A stretch of DNA of 64,000 bases from Tissierellia bacterium (GTDB lineage Bacteria; Bacillota; Clostridia; Tissierellales; Peptoniphilaceae): assembly GCA_030529425.1 (NCBI GenBank), contig JAUMWX010000005.1, positions 61,006-125,005 of the forward strand. The letters are read 5' to 3'. A program made the position numbers and the translations under genes. Of the stretch, positions 39,385 through 50,565 are shown piece by piece. Below the pieces are notes generated by a model. It had not been told where the DNA came from. It saw only the letters and a program-made list of their open reading frames with translations, and did not search any database. The first letter of the stretch is position 1, and each line of letters begins with the position of its first letter.

Positions 39385-40434
39385 TTACTTAGTAACCTTT
39401 TCGTAGTCCATTCTAACTGAAACTTTGTCTTGGTAGATTTTTAGATCGCTTCCTTCTAACCAGTCTTTTCCGTTAACTTTATTTTTAATTAATGTCAAAG
39501 CACCTTTAGCCATAGTTTCGTTGTTTTGTTTTACAGTACCAGCCATTTCTCCTGCATTAATTTTTTCGATTGCAGAAGCAAGAGCGTCAACTCCGTATAC
39601 AGGGATGTATTTTTTAGCATCTCCTGAGTTGAATCCTTTTTCTTTAAGAGCTGCAACAGCACCTTCAGCCATACCGTCATTATTAGCGAAAATTACTTCA
39701 ATCTTGTCTCCATCTTTTGCCAACCAAGCATCAACAGCTTCTTTAGCTTTTTCTGTATTCCAGTCAGCAACTTTCATTGCCAATTCTTCAACTTCAACTT
39801 TGTTGTCAGTGAAAACTTTTACAGATTCAGTTGTTCTTGCAACAGCTTCAGCGTTGTCAAGACCCCCGTGTAGCATTACATATTGTAATTTACCGTCTTT
39901 ATTTCTGTCCATTTCTTTGTTTGTTTTCCATAGATCCAAAGCCATTTCTCCTTGGTAAACTCCTGCTTGAGGAGCAACAGTTCCGAAGAATATAACGCTT
40001 GTTAAATCAGCTTCAGTTAAATCTTTAGTAATGTCTCTGTTAAAGAATACAGTAGGAATTTTTGTAGCTTTAACTTGGTCGATAACTGCTTTACCTGCAC
40101 CAAAGTCAACTATATTTAACAAAAGACCGTCAACCTTTTTAGAAATTAGAGCATCCAATTGTTCTTGGAATTTTGCTTGGTCGTTTTGAGCATCTTGAAT
40201 GTCCAATTCAACTGTTGCATCATCCGCATCAAGTTTTTCAAGAGCTTTTCTTACGGTAGCTATATAGTTATCAGCACCATTGTAGATGATAACTCCGATT
40301 TTTTTAGAACCTTCTTCTTTTTTAGGTTCGTCAGTTTTTTTAGGTTCATCTTGTTTTTTGTTTCCACAAGCTGCAATTGATAGAACCATAACTAATACCA
40401 ACAAAACTGATAGTACTTTTTTCATTGATTTCAT
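39385..40434 (-). CDS. mglB: Galactose/glucose-binding lipoprotein
   Basis: Substrate-binding lipoprotein of the Mgl importer, 349 residues. Signal peptide with lipobox LSIAACGN, a Lys/Glu/Pro linker, then a periplasmic-binding-protein type I fold: KIGVIIYNGADNYIATVRKAL, DGLLLNIVD, and VIFANNDGMAEGAV with the ligand-binding Asn/Asp. The ATG at 40434 lies 9 bases after AGGAGGA; an in-frame TTG at 40443 overlaps that site and is rejected. It is the first gene of the galactose operon. Confidence 0.94.
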   Translation of the reverse strand: MKSMKKVLSVLLVLVMVLSIAACGNKKQDEPKKTDEPKKEEGSKKIGVIIYNGADNYIATVRKALEKLDADDATVELDIQDAQNDQAKFQEQLDALISKKVDGLLLNIVDFGAGKAVIDQVKATKIPTVFFNRDITKDLTEADLTSVIFFGTVAPQAGVYQGEMALDLWKTNKEMDRNKDGKLQYVMLHGGLDNAEAVARTTESVKVFTDNKVEVEELAMKVADWNTEKAKEAVDAWLAKDGDKIEVIFANNDGMAEGAVAALKEKGFNSGDAKKYIPVYGVDALASAIEKINAGEMAGTVKQNNETMAKGALTLIKNKVNGKDWLEGSDLKIYQDKVSVRMDYEKVTK

Positions 40435-40468
40435 ATGAATCAATCCTCCTTAATTATTTTACTGTTAT

Positions 40469-40497
40469 ATTGTAAACGATTTCTTTTCTTTTTTCAA
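40469..40497 (-). promoter_or_regulatory. Putative mgl-gal promoter with overlapping cre/LacI-type operator
   Basis: On the minus strand TTGAAA (40492-40497) and TACAAT (40469-40474) are 17 bases apart. The plus-strand bases 40470-40484 fit the cre consensus WTGNAANCGNWNNCW at every fixed position and overlap the -10. Binding by CcpA or a GalR-type repressor would block this promoter. Which protein binds cannot be told from the site. Confidence 0.6.
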
Positions 40498-40663
40498 TAT
40501 ATTAGGAAAATATTTAATAAAATTGAAAATGATTTCAGTTTTTACTTTAAATCTATATTTTTCTTTATGAAAATAGAAGAATTTTACTTAGAAAAAGTAA
40601 ATATGAGTTTAAAAAATAATCGTATTGATGTACAATTTATTAGATATAGAGAATGGAGGAAGT

Positions 40664-41464
40664 ATGAATAAAACTAAAAAATACATTATATGGATTATTC
40701 AAATTATATTGGTAATGGTAATACTGTATAATGGGTACCAAATATTTACTTACTATTACAGCAGATATAAAGCTGATTCGGTTCTAAAAAAGGTTTCCAG
40801 CAAGGTGGAAAAAATTGAAAAAGAAGAGCTTAGCAAGCCGGGAATTAAGATTGAGAAACTTACAAAAGAGGACGAGATAAGAATTGCTAAAAGAGTAATA
40901 GCTTCCCTTAAAGAAACAAACGAAGATGTTACGGGTTTTATTAAAATAAGTGACACTCAAGTTAGTTATCCGATTTTATACAGGGATAATGAATATTATC
41001 TTTATTTAGATATAAATGAGGAATGGAGCAATGCGGGAAGTATTTTTATGGAAGAAGCCAATAAAACAGACTTTACCGATATGAATACGACGGTTTATGG
41101 GCATAATATGCACTACACTCCTATGAATTTGTCACCTATGTTCAAAGAAGTTGTCGAATTTATAAATCCTGAATATGTGGCGAAAAGAAAGGACAATATC
41201 ATTGAGATTTACACCGAAAAAGGAATAAATCGATATAATATATTTTCAGCATATATTTCAGATGCCTATGATGATTACAGAAAGCCGAACAGATCTGCGG
41301 ATATTTGGGTTGAATACTTGAATGAAATAAAGGAAAAGTCGGAAGTAGATTTTAAATATAAGAAAAAATTCACTATAAAGGATAAAATAATAACTCTTTC
41401 AACATGTGACTTGGTTACGGAAGATGGAAGAGTTGTGGTACATGCGGTATTAATAAATGAATAG
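40664..41464 (+). CDS. srtB: Class B sortase
   Basis: A 266-residue membrane-anchored transpeptidase that joins surface proteins to the wall or into polymers. An N-terminal membrane helix (about residues 8-27) and a charged linker precede the catalytic domain with His in TVYGHNMH, Cys in TLSTCDLV and Arg in EDGRVVVHAVL. GGAGG lies before ATG 40664; the frame open to 40625 is ignored. No LPXTG-type substrate or pilin is adjacent; the adhesin at 59.8 kb is far away. It overlaps ogg by 8 bases. Confidence 0.92.
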   Translation: MNKTKKYIIWIIQIILVMVILYNGYQIFTYYYSRYKADSVLKKVSSKVEKIEKEELSKPGIKIEKLTKEDEIRIAKRVIASLKETNEDVTGFIKISDTQVSYPILYRDNEYYLYLDINEEWSNAGSIFMEEANKTDFTDMNTTVYGHNMHYTPMNLSPMFKEVVEFINPEYVAKRKDNIIEIYTEKGINRYNIFSAYISDAYDDYRKPNRSADIWVEYLNEIKEKSEVDFKYKKKFTIKDKIITLSTCDLVTEDGRVVVHAVLINE

Positions 41465-42347
41465 TTATAAAATATATGAAGAAAAGGACAGACTTAGAAT
41501 TGAAGGATTAAAAGATTTTAATCTGAGAGATATTTTTGAATGTGGACAAGCTTTCAGGTGGGAAAATACGGGACACTCATACATTGCGATTACTCAAGGA
41601 AAAGTGGCGGAATTTGAAATGGATGATTTTTTGTATGCATATAATTCCACCAAGGAAGATTTTGAAAATATTTGGGCAAAGTATTTTGACTTGGATAGAG
41701 ATTATTCCAAAATAAAAGATGAATTATCCAATACTAAGGCCTATGCTATGAATGAAAGCTTAAAAAAGGCGATCGAATTCGGCAAAGGGATTAGAATATT
41801 GAATCAGGATCGATTTGAGATGATAATTTCTTTCATAATATCAGCCAATAACCAAATTCCAAGGATAAAAAAATCAATTGAATTGATATGTCAAAATTAT
41901 GGAAAACTAATTGAAAATTATAAAGATAAAAATTATTATACATTTCCGGAACCTGAAAAACTTTCAAAAGTGGATCCCATGGAGTTGAAGGAAATTTGTA
42001 GGGTTGGATTTAGAAATGAAAGAATTGTTCAAACATCAAAAATTTACTTTGAGAATCCGGATAATTTTTCTGAAAATTTGGATGACATGATACTGAAAGA
42101 AAATTTATTGGCATTGCCGGGAGTTGGCCCTAAAGTTTGCGACTGTATATTATTATTCGGATATGCAAAAGAAAAGACATTTCCCGTAGATGTATGGGTA
42201 AAAAGACTGATGGAGACATTATATTTAGAGGATTCAATATCGAATAATCAAATAATGAAATATGCCGACGATTTATTTGGAGATCTGAAGGGATATGCAC
42301 AACAATATTTATTTTATTATGCTAGAGAAAATGCGATAGGAAAGTAG
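41457..42347 (+). CDS. ogg: 8-oxoguanine DNA glycosylase
   Basis: A 296-residue bifunctional glycosylase/AP lyase of the OGG1 type. The N-terminal domain has the family start (FNLRDIFECGQAFRW), and the HhH-GPD region reads ALPGVGPKVCDCILLFG followed by FPVDVWVKR, giving the catalytic Lys in GPKVCD and Asp in PVDVW. It starts inside the end of the sortase gene and lies 8 bases before groES, so groESL may be co-transcribed with repair genes. Confidence 0.93.
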   Translation: MNSYKIYEEKDRLRIEGLKDFNLRDIFECGQAFRWENTGHSYIAITQGKVAEFEMDDFLYAYNSTKEDFENIWAKYFDLDRDYSKIKDELSNTKAYAMNESLKKAIEFGKGIRILNQDRFEMIISFIISANNQIPRIKKSIELICQNYGKLIENYKDKNYYTFPEPEKLSKVDPMELKEICRVGFRNERIVQTSKIYFENPDNFSENLDDMILKENLLALPGVGPKVCDCILLFGYAKEKTFPVDVWVKRLMETLYLEDSISNNQIMKYADDLFGDLKGYAQQYLFYYARENAIGK

Positions 42348-42355
42348 GAGGGAAT

Positions 42356-44259
<1,904 letters not shown>

Positions 44260-44275
44260 GGATAATAAAATAAGG

Positions 44276-44352
44276 AAGCGATTTGAGAGTCGATTTATAT
44301 CAAAATAGTTTTGATGTAGGGTTTCTTTCAGATCGTTTTTTTATTTTTTTAA
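44276..44352 (+). terminator. Terminator of the sortase-ogg-groESL unit
   Basis: An outer stem AAGCGATTTGAGAG (44276) with CTTTCAGATCGTTT (44325-44338) including G-U pairs, plus an inner hairpin ATCAAAA-TAG-TTTTGAT, is followed by T-runs to 44352. Confidence 0.72.
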
Positions 44353-44407
44353 TTATTTTATAGTTTTTAACGGAATAGAAAATTTAATAATTAATTATTA
44401 AATTTCT

Positions 44408-44435
44408 TTTACAGTTGTTAAGATTATGTTATAAT
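44408..44435 (+). promoter_or_regulatory. Promoter of the response regulator gene
   Basis: TTTACA (44408-44413), a 16-base spacer and TGT-TATAAT (44430-44435, extended -10), 26 bases before the gene. Confidence 0.72.
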
Positions 44436-44461
44436 ATCTTTCAGATATAAAAGGAGATGTT

Positions 44462-45175
44462 ATGGGACTAAAAGTTTTAATAGTTAATGCCGACAATGAT
44501 TTTATAGATAACTTTGCTTACAGTTTTAAGATGGAAGACTACGAAATAAGCTCCGCAAATACTGTAAAAGAAGCTATGGAGATTTATGAGAAAAAAGATT
44601 TTGATTTAGTTATTGCCGATATGAATTACAAAGATGGCTCGGGATTGGATCTAAAGAGAAAAATGAATGAAAAGAAGGACACTCCGACAATTATTGTATC
44701 AAAGTCCAATGAACCTAATGAAATAGTTTTGGCTTTGGAATACGGCTGTGACGATTATATAGTATATCCTTTCTATTTATTGGAACTAAAAGCCAGAATC
44801 AGAGCGGTTTTGAGAAGGGCAAAGAAAAATAAGGAAATTAATGTCATTCCAAAAGAAGATATCTTGGTAAAAGGAAAATTCGAATTCAATATTATGGGGC
44901 GTAAAGTAAAGGTTGATTCTATAGAATTGGACCTTACCGGTAAAGAATTCGACTTATTATATATATTGGTATCCAACAAACATAAGGTGTTTACGAGAAG
45001 AGATTTGGCTGATGAACTTTGGAACGGAATCGGAGAATCAAATATTAGAACGGTTGATGTTCACATAAGAAGATTGAGAGAAAAACTTGAACCCACAAAC
45101 ACGGATAAATTTATCCAAACAAGTTGGGGCGAAGGTTACTTTTATGATGACAATATAGCGAAAAACAGGAGATAA
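44462..45175 (+). CDS. Orphan OmpR-type response regulator with a degenerate receiver
   Basis: A 237-residue transcription factor. The receiver (1-118) keeps the phospho-acceptor position Asp53 (LVIADMNYKDGSG). The usual acidic pair at the metal site reads Asn9-Ala10-Asp11, and the invariant Lys is Tyr102 (DDYIVYPF). The C-terminal winged helix (about 135-232: LTGKEFDLLYILVSNKHKVFTRRDLADELW, then RTVDVHIRRLREKL) is intact. No histidine kinase gene adjoins it; pepF follows one base after the stop. It may work without phosphorylation, as other atypical OmpR-type regulators do; that is inference. Confidence 0.92.
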   Translation: MGLKVLIVNADNDFIDNFAYSFKMEDYEISSANTVKEAMEIYEKKDFDLVIADMNYKDGSGLDLKRKMNEKKDTPTIIVSKSNEPNEIVLALEYGCDDYIVYPFYLLELKARIRAVLRRAKKNKEINVIPKEDILVKGKFEFNIMGRKVKVDSIELDLTGKEFDLLYILVSNKHKVFTRRDLADELWNGIGESNIRTVDVHIRRLREKLEPTNTDKFIQTSWGEGYFYDDNIAKNRR

Positions 45176-45176
45176 A

Positions 45177-46925
45177 ATGACAGATAAATACAGATGGAAC
45201 CTTGAAGCGATGTATCCTGACATGGAAGAGATTAATCGCGACATAGAGATATTGGAAAACAATCTTGAAGAATTTAAAAAATTAAAAGAAAATTCAAAAG
45301 GCAATATAAAAAAACTTTTGTTAAAGCAAGAGGAAATAAATAAAAGGCTTGAAAAAGTCTGGGTTTATGCACACATGAAAAAAGATGAGAATTCGACAGT
45401 TGTGGAAAGCCAAAAACTTGATATGCAAATTCAGGCACTCGGATCAAAAATTTTTGCCGAATCATCTGTGATAGAACCTTTGTTGCTTTCTTTGAATGAA
45501 GAGGAGTCGAAAGATTTATTAAATGATGAGGAACTTAAAGATTATAAGATTACTTTAGAGAGAATATTTAGAAACAGACCGCATACCTTAAGTGAGAAGG
45601 AAGAGTTTATCGTAAGCTCATTTTCGCCTACGGTTAAATCCGCTTCAGAAATTTACTACTACCTGACAAATGCAGACATGAAGTTTCCAAAACTTGAATC
45701 CACTGACAAAGAGTTAAAAAATACAACATTTGTGGAACTTCAAACAAATGAAGATGTTGCCGTAAGAAAAGAGGCATTTGAAAAATTATACGAAACATAT
45801 AGTTCTTTCGGAAATACAATTGCGACAACTTACTATAGCAACATTAAGGCAAAATCTACAATTGCCAAACTTAAGAATTTTGATTCCGTAAGACAGATGT
45901 CTTTGTTTGAGGACGATGTGGATGAAAAGGTTTATGATGCACTGATTGAGAGTATTCATCAAAACTTAAAATATTTGCACAGGTATTATGCCATAAAGAA
46001 GAGGGCGTTAAAACTTGACGAACAACATATGTATGATGTATATATGCCGATTACGGGAGTTTTTGATAAGAAATATACCTTTGAAGAAGCAAGAGATTTG
46101 GTTATTGAGTCCGTAAAGCCTTTAGGTGAGGAATATATAGGAATATATAAAACCGCATTTGAGGACAGATGGATTGATGTTGAGCCAAGAGACGGTAAGA
46201 GAGGTGGCGCATATTCATCCGGATCGTATGATTCATATCCTTACATTTTATTAAATTTTAACGGAACTTTGGAATCTGTGTTTACATTGGCTCATGAATT
46301 GGGACATTCACTGCACAGCTATTATTCAAGAAAACACAATAATTATCTGGATCACGGGTATACGATATTTGTTGCCGAAGTTGCGTCAACTTTTAATGAG
46401 GCGCTTTTGCTTGACATGCTTATGAAAAGAGCGGACAGCATTGAAGAAAAACTTTACTTGGTAGATTTTTATTTGAACAGCTATAAATCAACGGTTTTCA
46501 GACAAACCATGTTTGCGGAATTTGAGAGAGATGTTCACAGTTTGGTTGAATCCGGAGAAGGATTAACATCTTCAGATATGAGCGAGATGTACTTGGAACT
46601 TAATAAGAAGTATTTTGGGGATTCAATGATATCAGATTCGCAAATTGCTTATGAATGGATGAGAATACCTCATTTTTATAGCAATTTCTATGTTTATAAA
46701 TATGCTACAGGTTTCTGTGCGTCGTCAATATTGGCGCAAAAAGTATTGAATGCTGAAGAAAATGCGGTTGAAAATTATTTGAATTTCTTGAAAGACGGCT
46801 CTAAACATTTTCCTATCGAACAATTGAAAATGGCGGGAGTTGACATGTCAAAACCTGAAACGGTCAATAAAGCACTGGAAGTTTTTGCCAAATTAGTTGA
46901 TGAATTAGATAATATGATTGATTAG
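45177..46925 (+). CDS. pepF: Oligoendopeptidase F
   Basis: A 582-residue M3-family zinc metallopeptidase that trims oligopeptides in the cytosol. The zinc motif is TLAHELGHSLHSYYS, with the distal Glu in AEVASTFNEALL. The N-terminal helical domain is full length. AGGAGAT lies in the end of the regulator gene, so the two are co-transcribed. Confidence 0.96.
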   Translation: MTDKYRWNLEAMYPDMEEINRDIEILENNLEEFKKLKENSKGNIKKLLLKQEEINKRLEKVWVYAHMKKDENSTVVESQKLDMQIQALGSKIFAESSVIEPLLLSLNEEESKDLLNDEELKDYKITLERIFRNRPHTLSEKEEFIVSSFSPTVKSASEIYYYLTNADMKFPKLESTDKELKNTTFVELQTNEDVAVRKEAFEKLYETYSSFGNTIATTYYSNIKAKSTIAKLKNFDSVRQMSLFEDDVDEKVYDALIESIHQNLKYLHRYYAIKKRALKLDEQHMYDVYMPITGVFDKKYTFEEARDLVIESVKPLGEEYIGIYKTAFEDRWIDVEPRDGKRGGAYSSGSYDSYPYILLNFNGTLESVFTLAHELGHSLHSYYSRKHNNYLDHGYTIFVAEVASTFNEALLLDMLMKRADSIEEKLYLVDFYLNSYKSTVFRQTMFAEFERDVHSLVESGEGLTSSDMSEMYLELNKKYFGDSMISDSQIAYEWMRIPHFYSNFYVYKYATGFCASSILAQKVLNAEENAVENYLNFLKDGSKHFPIEQLKMAGVDMSKPETVNKALEVFAKLVDELDNMID

Positions 46926-46946
46926 AAAACGCCTTTGGGCGTTTTT
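46926..46946 (+). terminator. Terminator after pepF
   Basis: An 8-bp stem AAAACGCC / GGCGTTTT with a TTTG loop followed by T. It begins directly at the stop codon. Confidence 0.85.
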
Positions 46947-46962
46947 CTGTTAGCGAGGGATT

Positions 46963-48090
46963 ATGAAAATAATTTTACCTGTATATCCAAATGAGATTAA
47001 AACTCTAAAAGAAGATAAATATATTGATATTTACGAGCTTAGAGCAGAATCTATAAAAAATATTTCTGAATTGGAAGATGTATTACAAAAATTGAAAAAA
47101 TTTGGTAAAAAGATCATCTTTACCGTAAGAACGAAAAAAGAGGGCGGAAAAATTGGTATTTCTAAAGTAAAATATTTGGAATTTATCAGATCTGTAATGC
47201 AATCTCATATGACGGATTTTGTAGATATAGAGATAAACACCATTTCAAAAAGTGAATTAATTTCTCTCGTGGAAGAAACCGGATACGGAAATATAATTTA
47301 TTCAATGCATAAGAATGAATCTTCCTTAAGCTTTGATGATATAGAAAAATGTATGGAGGATGCGACTGAAGCAAAAGCCAAAATTCTAAAATTAGCTGAT
47401 AGAGCATCTTCATTTGAAGAGATAAAAAAAAAGATAAAAGTATTGTCAAAAAAAGATTTAAAATTTGAAATCATATATATATCCATGGGAGAAATCGGGA
47501 AGTTTACCCGAGTTAGAAGTAAGTACTATACGCCTAAATATACTTTTTTGACACTGAAAGACAGGGGATTAGGTCAATTTCCGTTATCGGCAATTAAAAA
47601 AGTAAAAACTGAAAATTTTTCTGTTGTTTATTCTGAAATATTTGATTCAAGTTTGGGAAAAATTAGAGTTATAGCCGATGATAAAAAGGTATTGAAGATT
47701 GAAATAGAAAAATTTGAGGATGATTTATTTATTCCGATTTTGGGAAGTAACGCTATAACCTCACTTGCAAAGAGAGAGATATCGGAATATTTGAGTGGAA
47801 ATCTTAAGAAATTCAGCGTTTCGGTGAACATGGGAGATAGTAATTTTCAAAAGAGGGTATATAAGCATTTAATGGAAACCGGATATGGAGAATTGATAAG
47901 TTACAAAGAGTTGGCTGAAAGAATCGGAAATGAAAAGTCATCCAGAGCGGTTGGAAATGTTATGGCAAGAAATTTGATACCCATAATCATTCCATGTCAC
48001 AGAGTCATCAAATCTGACGGAGATTTGGGAAATTATCGGTATGGAAAAGATATAAAAAAGAAATTGATAAATTTGGAGGAGAGATGTTAA
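46963..48090 (+). CDS. Type I 3-dehydroquinate dehydratase fused to O6-alkylguanine-DNA alkyltransferase
   Basis: A 375-residue fusion of two unrelated enzymes. Residues 1-215 look like AroD: YELRAES, FTVRTKKEGG, FVDIEI, then His116 (YSMHK), the Schiff-base Lys at 143 (ILKLAD), Arg183 in SMGEIGKFTR and Gln205. Residues 222-375 form an Ogt/MGMT protein with a short N-terminal domain, the helix GYGELISYKELAERIG and the active site PCHRVI (Cys345). Both active sites appear intact. There is one continuous frame with no frameshift or internal RBS-ATG that would split it. It overlaps the bcp start by 7 bases. Why a shikimate enzyme and a DNA repair protein are joined is unclear. Confidence 0.85.
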   Translation: MKIILPVYPNEIKTLKEDKYIDIYELRAESIKNISELEDVLQKLKKFGKKIIFTVRTKKEGGKIGISKVKYLEFIRSVMQSHMTDFVDIEINTISKSELISLVEETGYGNIIYSMHKNESSLSFDDIEKCMEDATEAKAKILKLADRASSFEEIKKKIKVLSKKDLKFEIIYISMGEIGKFTRVRSKYYTPKYTFLTLKDRGLGQFPLSAIKKVKTENFSVVYSEIFDSSLGKIRVIADDKKVLKIEIEKFEDDLFIPILGSNAITSLAKREISEYLSGNLKKFSVSVNMGDSNFQKRVYKHLMETGYGELISYKELAERIGNEKSSRAVGNVMARNLIPIIIPCHRVIKSDGDLGNYRYGKDIKKKLINLEERC

Positions 48091-48551
48091 AAAAAGGAGA
48101 TATGGCACCTGTGTTTGAATTGTTGAATCAGGACGGCAATACGGTAAGACTGGAAGATTTTAGAGGAAAGACTGTAGTTTTATATTTTTACCCGAAGGAC
48201 AATACTCCCGGATGTACAAATCAGGCATGCGGTTTTAGAGATATAAACCGAGAGTTGGAAGAAATGAATGTAAAGTTATTGGGCGTAAGTAGGGACGGTC
48301 AGAATGCTCATTCAAAATTTATCGAAAAATACGGACTTAATTTTGATCTTCTTTCGGATCCCGAAAAGATTGTTCATGAGGCATATGGAGTTTGGCAAGA
48401 GAAGACAATGTATGGAAAAAAAGTTATGGGAACCGTAAGAAGTACATTCGTGATAGATGAGAAAGGATATATAAAGGAGATTTTCAACAAGGTAAAAGCA
48501 AAAGAAAATCCTTTTGAAGTATTGGACTATATTAAAAAATCAGATGAATAA
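48084..48551 (+). CDS. bcp: Thiol peroxidase of the Bcp/PrxQ family
   Basis: A 155-residue peroxiredoxin that reduces H2O2 and organic peroxides. The peroxidatic Cys is in NTPGCTNQACGFRD, with a second Cys five residues later as in two-Cys PrxQ. GGAGGAG in the end of the previous gene serves as its RBS. It overlaps the next gene by 8 bases. Confidence 0.95.
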   Translation: MLKKGDMAPVFELLNQDGNTVRLEDFRGKTVVLYFYPKDNTPGCTNQACGFRDINRELEEMNVKLLGVSRDGQNAHSKFIEKYGLNFDLLSDPEKIVHEAYGVWQEKTMYGKKVMGTVRSTFVIDEKGYIKEIFNKVKAKENPFEVLDYIKKSDE

Positions 48552-49257
48552 TATAAAAAAAGCTTTAATACTAAGCTATAAGGCAAATGATGAATTAAGA
48601 AAATTTATACAAGAATCAGGTTATGAAATCATAGAGACGGCAAGGCTTGAAATAGATGAAAGGATAGCGGATCATGCAGATCTGCAGATTTTTCAGTTGG
48701 ACGCAAAAACATATATTGCCGAACCGTCGGTCTATGAATACTACAAAGAAAAATTGTCAAAATACAACAAGAAAGTCCTTAAAGGGAGTTTTTCCGTTTC
48801 AGGGAGATATCCTGAAGATTGTTACTATAATATAGTTTTCAACGGAGATTACTATATTTGTAAAGACGGTATAATAGATGAAGAAATAAAAAAATCACTA
48901 AAAGATTTTCAGGAAATTAATGTAAATCAGGCTTATACAAAATGTATGTGTATCTGTTTGGAAAACTTGATTATCACCTGTGATAAGGGAATATATTCCA
49001 AATTGATTGAACATGGCAAAAAATGCGAATTTGTAGAAATTGAAAACATAAAACTGGATGGGTTTAATAGTGGATTTTTGGGTGGTTCTTGTGGTATTAT
49101 TAGCAATAAGCTGATTTTATTTACCGGCGATATTAGATTAAATAAAAATTATGAAAAATTAATTAAGATTTTGAATGAAAATGGTTATGAGCCCGTTTTT
49201 CCAAGAGGAGAATTAGTTGACTTGGGCTCAATATTTTTAGTTGAGGAGGAAGTATGA
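48544..49257 (+). CDS. GME-fold protein of the DUF6873 type, function unknown
   Basis: A 237-residue protein. The beta-alpha propeller style of the guanidino-group-modifying enzyme superfamily is suggested by repeated blocks: ADLQIFQLDAKTYIAEPSVYEYY, NQAYTKCMCICLENLIITCDKGI and the C-terminal GFLGGSCGIISNKLILFTGD. The Cys in GGSCG sits where the catalytic Cys lies in relatives. The family name is from memory and not checked. ATG 48544 inside the end of bcp is used; it overlaps hisS by 4 bases, so bcp, this gene, hisS and thrS form one unit. Confidence 0.72.
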   Translation: MNNIKKALILSYKANDELRKFIQESGYEIIETARLEIDERIADHADLQIFQLDAKTYIAEPSVYEYYKEKLSKYNKKVLKGSFSVSGRYPEDCYYNIVFNGDYYICKDGIIDEEIKKSLKDFQEINVNQAYTKCMCICLENLIITCDKGIYSKLIEHGKKCEFVEIENIKLDGFNSGFLGGSCGIISNKLILFTGDIRLNKNYEKLIKILNENGYEPVFPRGELVDLGSIFLVEEEV

Positions 49258-50564
49258 GCATAGTAAATCCATCAATTTTACCGGGATTTATTGAATTATT
49301 ACCGGAAGAACAAAAGTTGTTTGATTCGATGAAAAATACAATTGAAAAGAATTTTATAAAGTATGGATTTGTAAACTTGGATACTCCTGTCATAGAAAAG
49401 CAGGAAATATTGCTTTCGAAAGGCGGAGGAGAAACATCCAAACAGATTTACAGAATTGACAAAGAAAGTACGCCACAAGCACTGAGATTTGATTTGACTG
49501 TGAGTTTGGCGAGATATGTTGCAATGCATGCTCATGAATTGACCTTCCCGTTCAGGAGATACCAAATAGGAAAAGTTTACAGAGGGGAAAGAAATCAGAA
49601 AGGAAGGTTCAGAGAATTTTATCAATGTGATATCGACATTATCGGAAATGAGAAACTTTCTCTTATGAATGATGCCGAAATACCTGCCATTATATACAAT
49701 ATTTTTAACGATATAGGATTTAGCGAAATTACTTTTCACATGAATAACAGAAAACTTCTAAACGGATTTTTTGAGTCCATAGGGATAGAAAAGTATGAAG
49801 TTTGTCTTAGAGCGATAGATAAAATCCTTAAAATCGGGAAAGATAATGTTGCGAATGAACTTTTGAAAGAAGGAATAAAAGAAGATCAAATAGAGCAAAT
49901 ATTTGACTTTATAGAACCTTTGAGCAATGTTGAAATATTGAAAAGACTAGAGGCCACACGAACGGAATCCCTGATTTTTAGGGAAGGGATTAAAGAACTT
50001 AAAGATGTTTATGATTTTATGCAAAAGTTCGGAATTAAAGAGGAAAACATAAAAATAGACCTGAGTATTATAAGGGGACTGGATTATTATACCGGAACGG
50101 TATTTGAAACATTTTTGAACGGCTATGAATCTATCGGTTCCGTGTGTAGCGGTGGAAGATATGAGGACTTGGCAAGCAATTTTACAAAACAAAAATTTCC
50201 CGGGATAGGATTATCAATAGGTCTTTCAAGACTGTTTTACCAACTTAATGAATCTGGACTTTTAGGAAAGCAAATAAGTGATGTTAAAAATAATGTCGTT
50301 GTTATACCTATGAGTGATGAGGAGCATGATTTTGCAATTGAGGTTGTTGGAGAACTGAGAAAGTCAAACATACCTTCACTTGTATATTTTGAAGGCGGTA
50401 AGATGAAAAAGAAATTCCAATATGCCGACAAATCGAATTGTAAATTTGTGGTTATTATAGGAGAAGAAGAGAAAAGAGAAAGGAAGGTTTCTGTAAAAAA
50501 CCTTGAAACGGGAAATCAGGAAGCCGTAAAAATAGAGCAACTTTTAGATTATATTGGAGGATAG
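49254..50564 (+). CDS. hisS: Histidyl-tRNA synthetase
   Basis: A 436-residue class II synthetase. Motif 2 is GERNQKGRFREFYQCDIDIIG (read with its flanks), the histidine motif is RGLDYYTGTVFE, and motif 3 lies in FPGIGLSIGLSRL. GAGGAGG precedes the ATG. thrS starts right after the stop. No T-box leader is present. Confidence 0.96.
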   Translation: MSIVNPSILPGFIELLPEEQKLFDSMKNTIEKNFIKYGFVNLDTPVIEKQEILLSKGGGETSKQIYRIDKESTPQALRFDLTVSLARYVAMHAHELTFPFRRYQIGKVYRGERNQKGRFREFYQCDIDIIGNEKLSLMNDAEIPAIIYNIFNDIGFSEITFHMNNRKLLNGFFESIGIEKYEVCLRAIDKILKIGKDNVANELLKEGIKEDQIEQIFDFIEPLSNVEILKRLEATRTESLIFREGIKELKDVYDFMQKFGIKEENIKIDLSIIRGLDYYTGTVFETFLNGYESIGSVCSGGRYEDLASNFTKQKFPGIGLSIGLSRLFYQLNESGLLGKQISDVKNNVVVIPMSDEEHDFAIEVVGELRKSNIPSLVYFEGGKMKKKFQYADKSNCKFVVIIGEEEKRERKVSVKNLETGNQEAVKIEQLLDYIGG

Positions 50565-50565
50565 G

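Noticed and set aside
40435..40671. A 78-codon plus-strand frame before the sortase gene
   Set aside because: It crosses the mglB promoter and RBS region, has no ribosome site and reads like AT-rich noncoding DNA.
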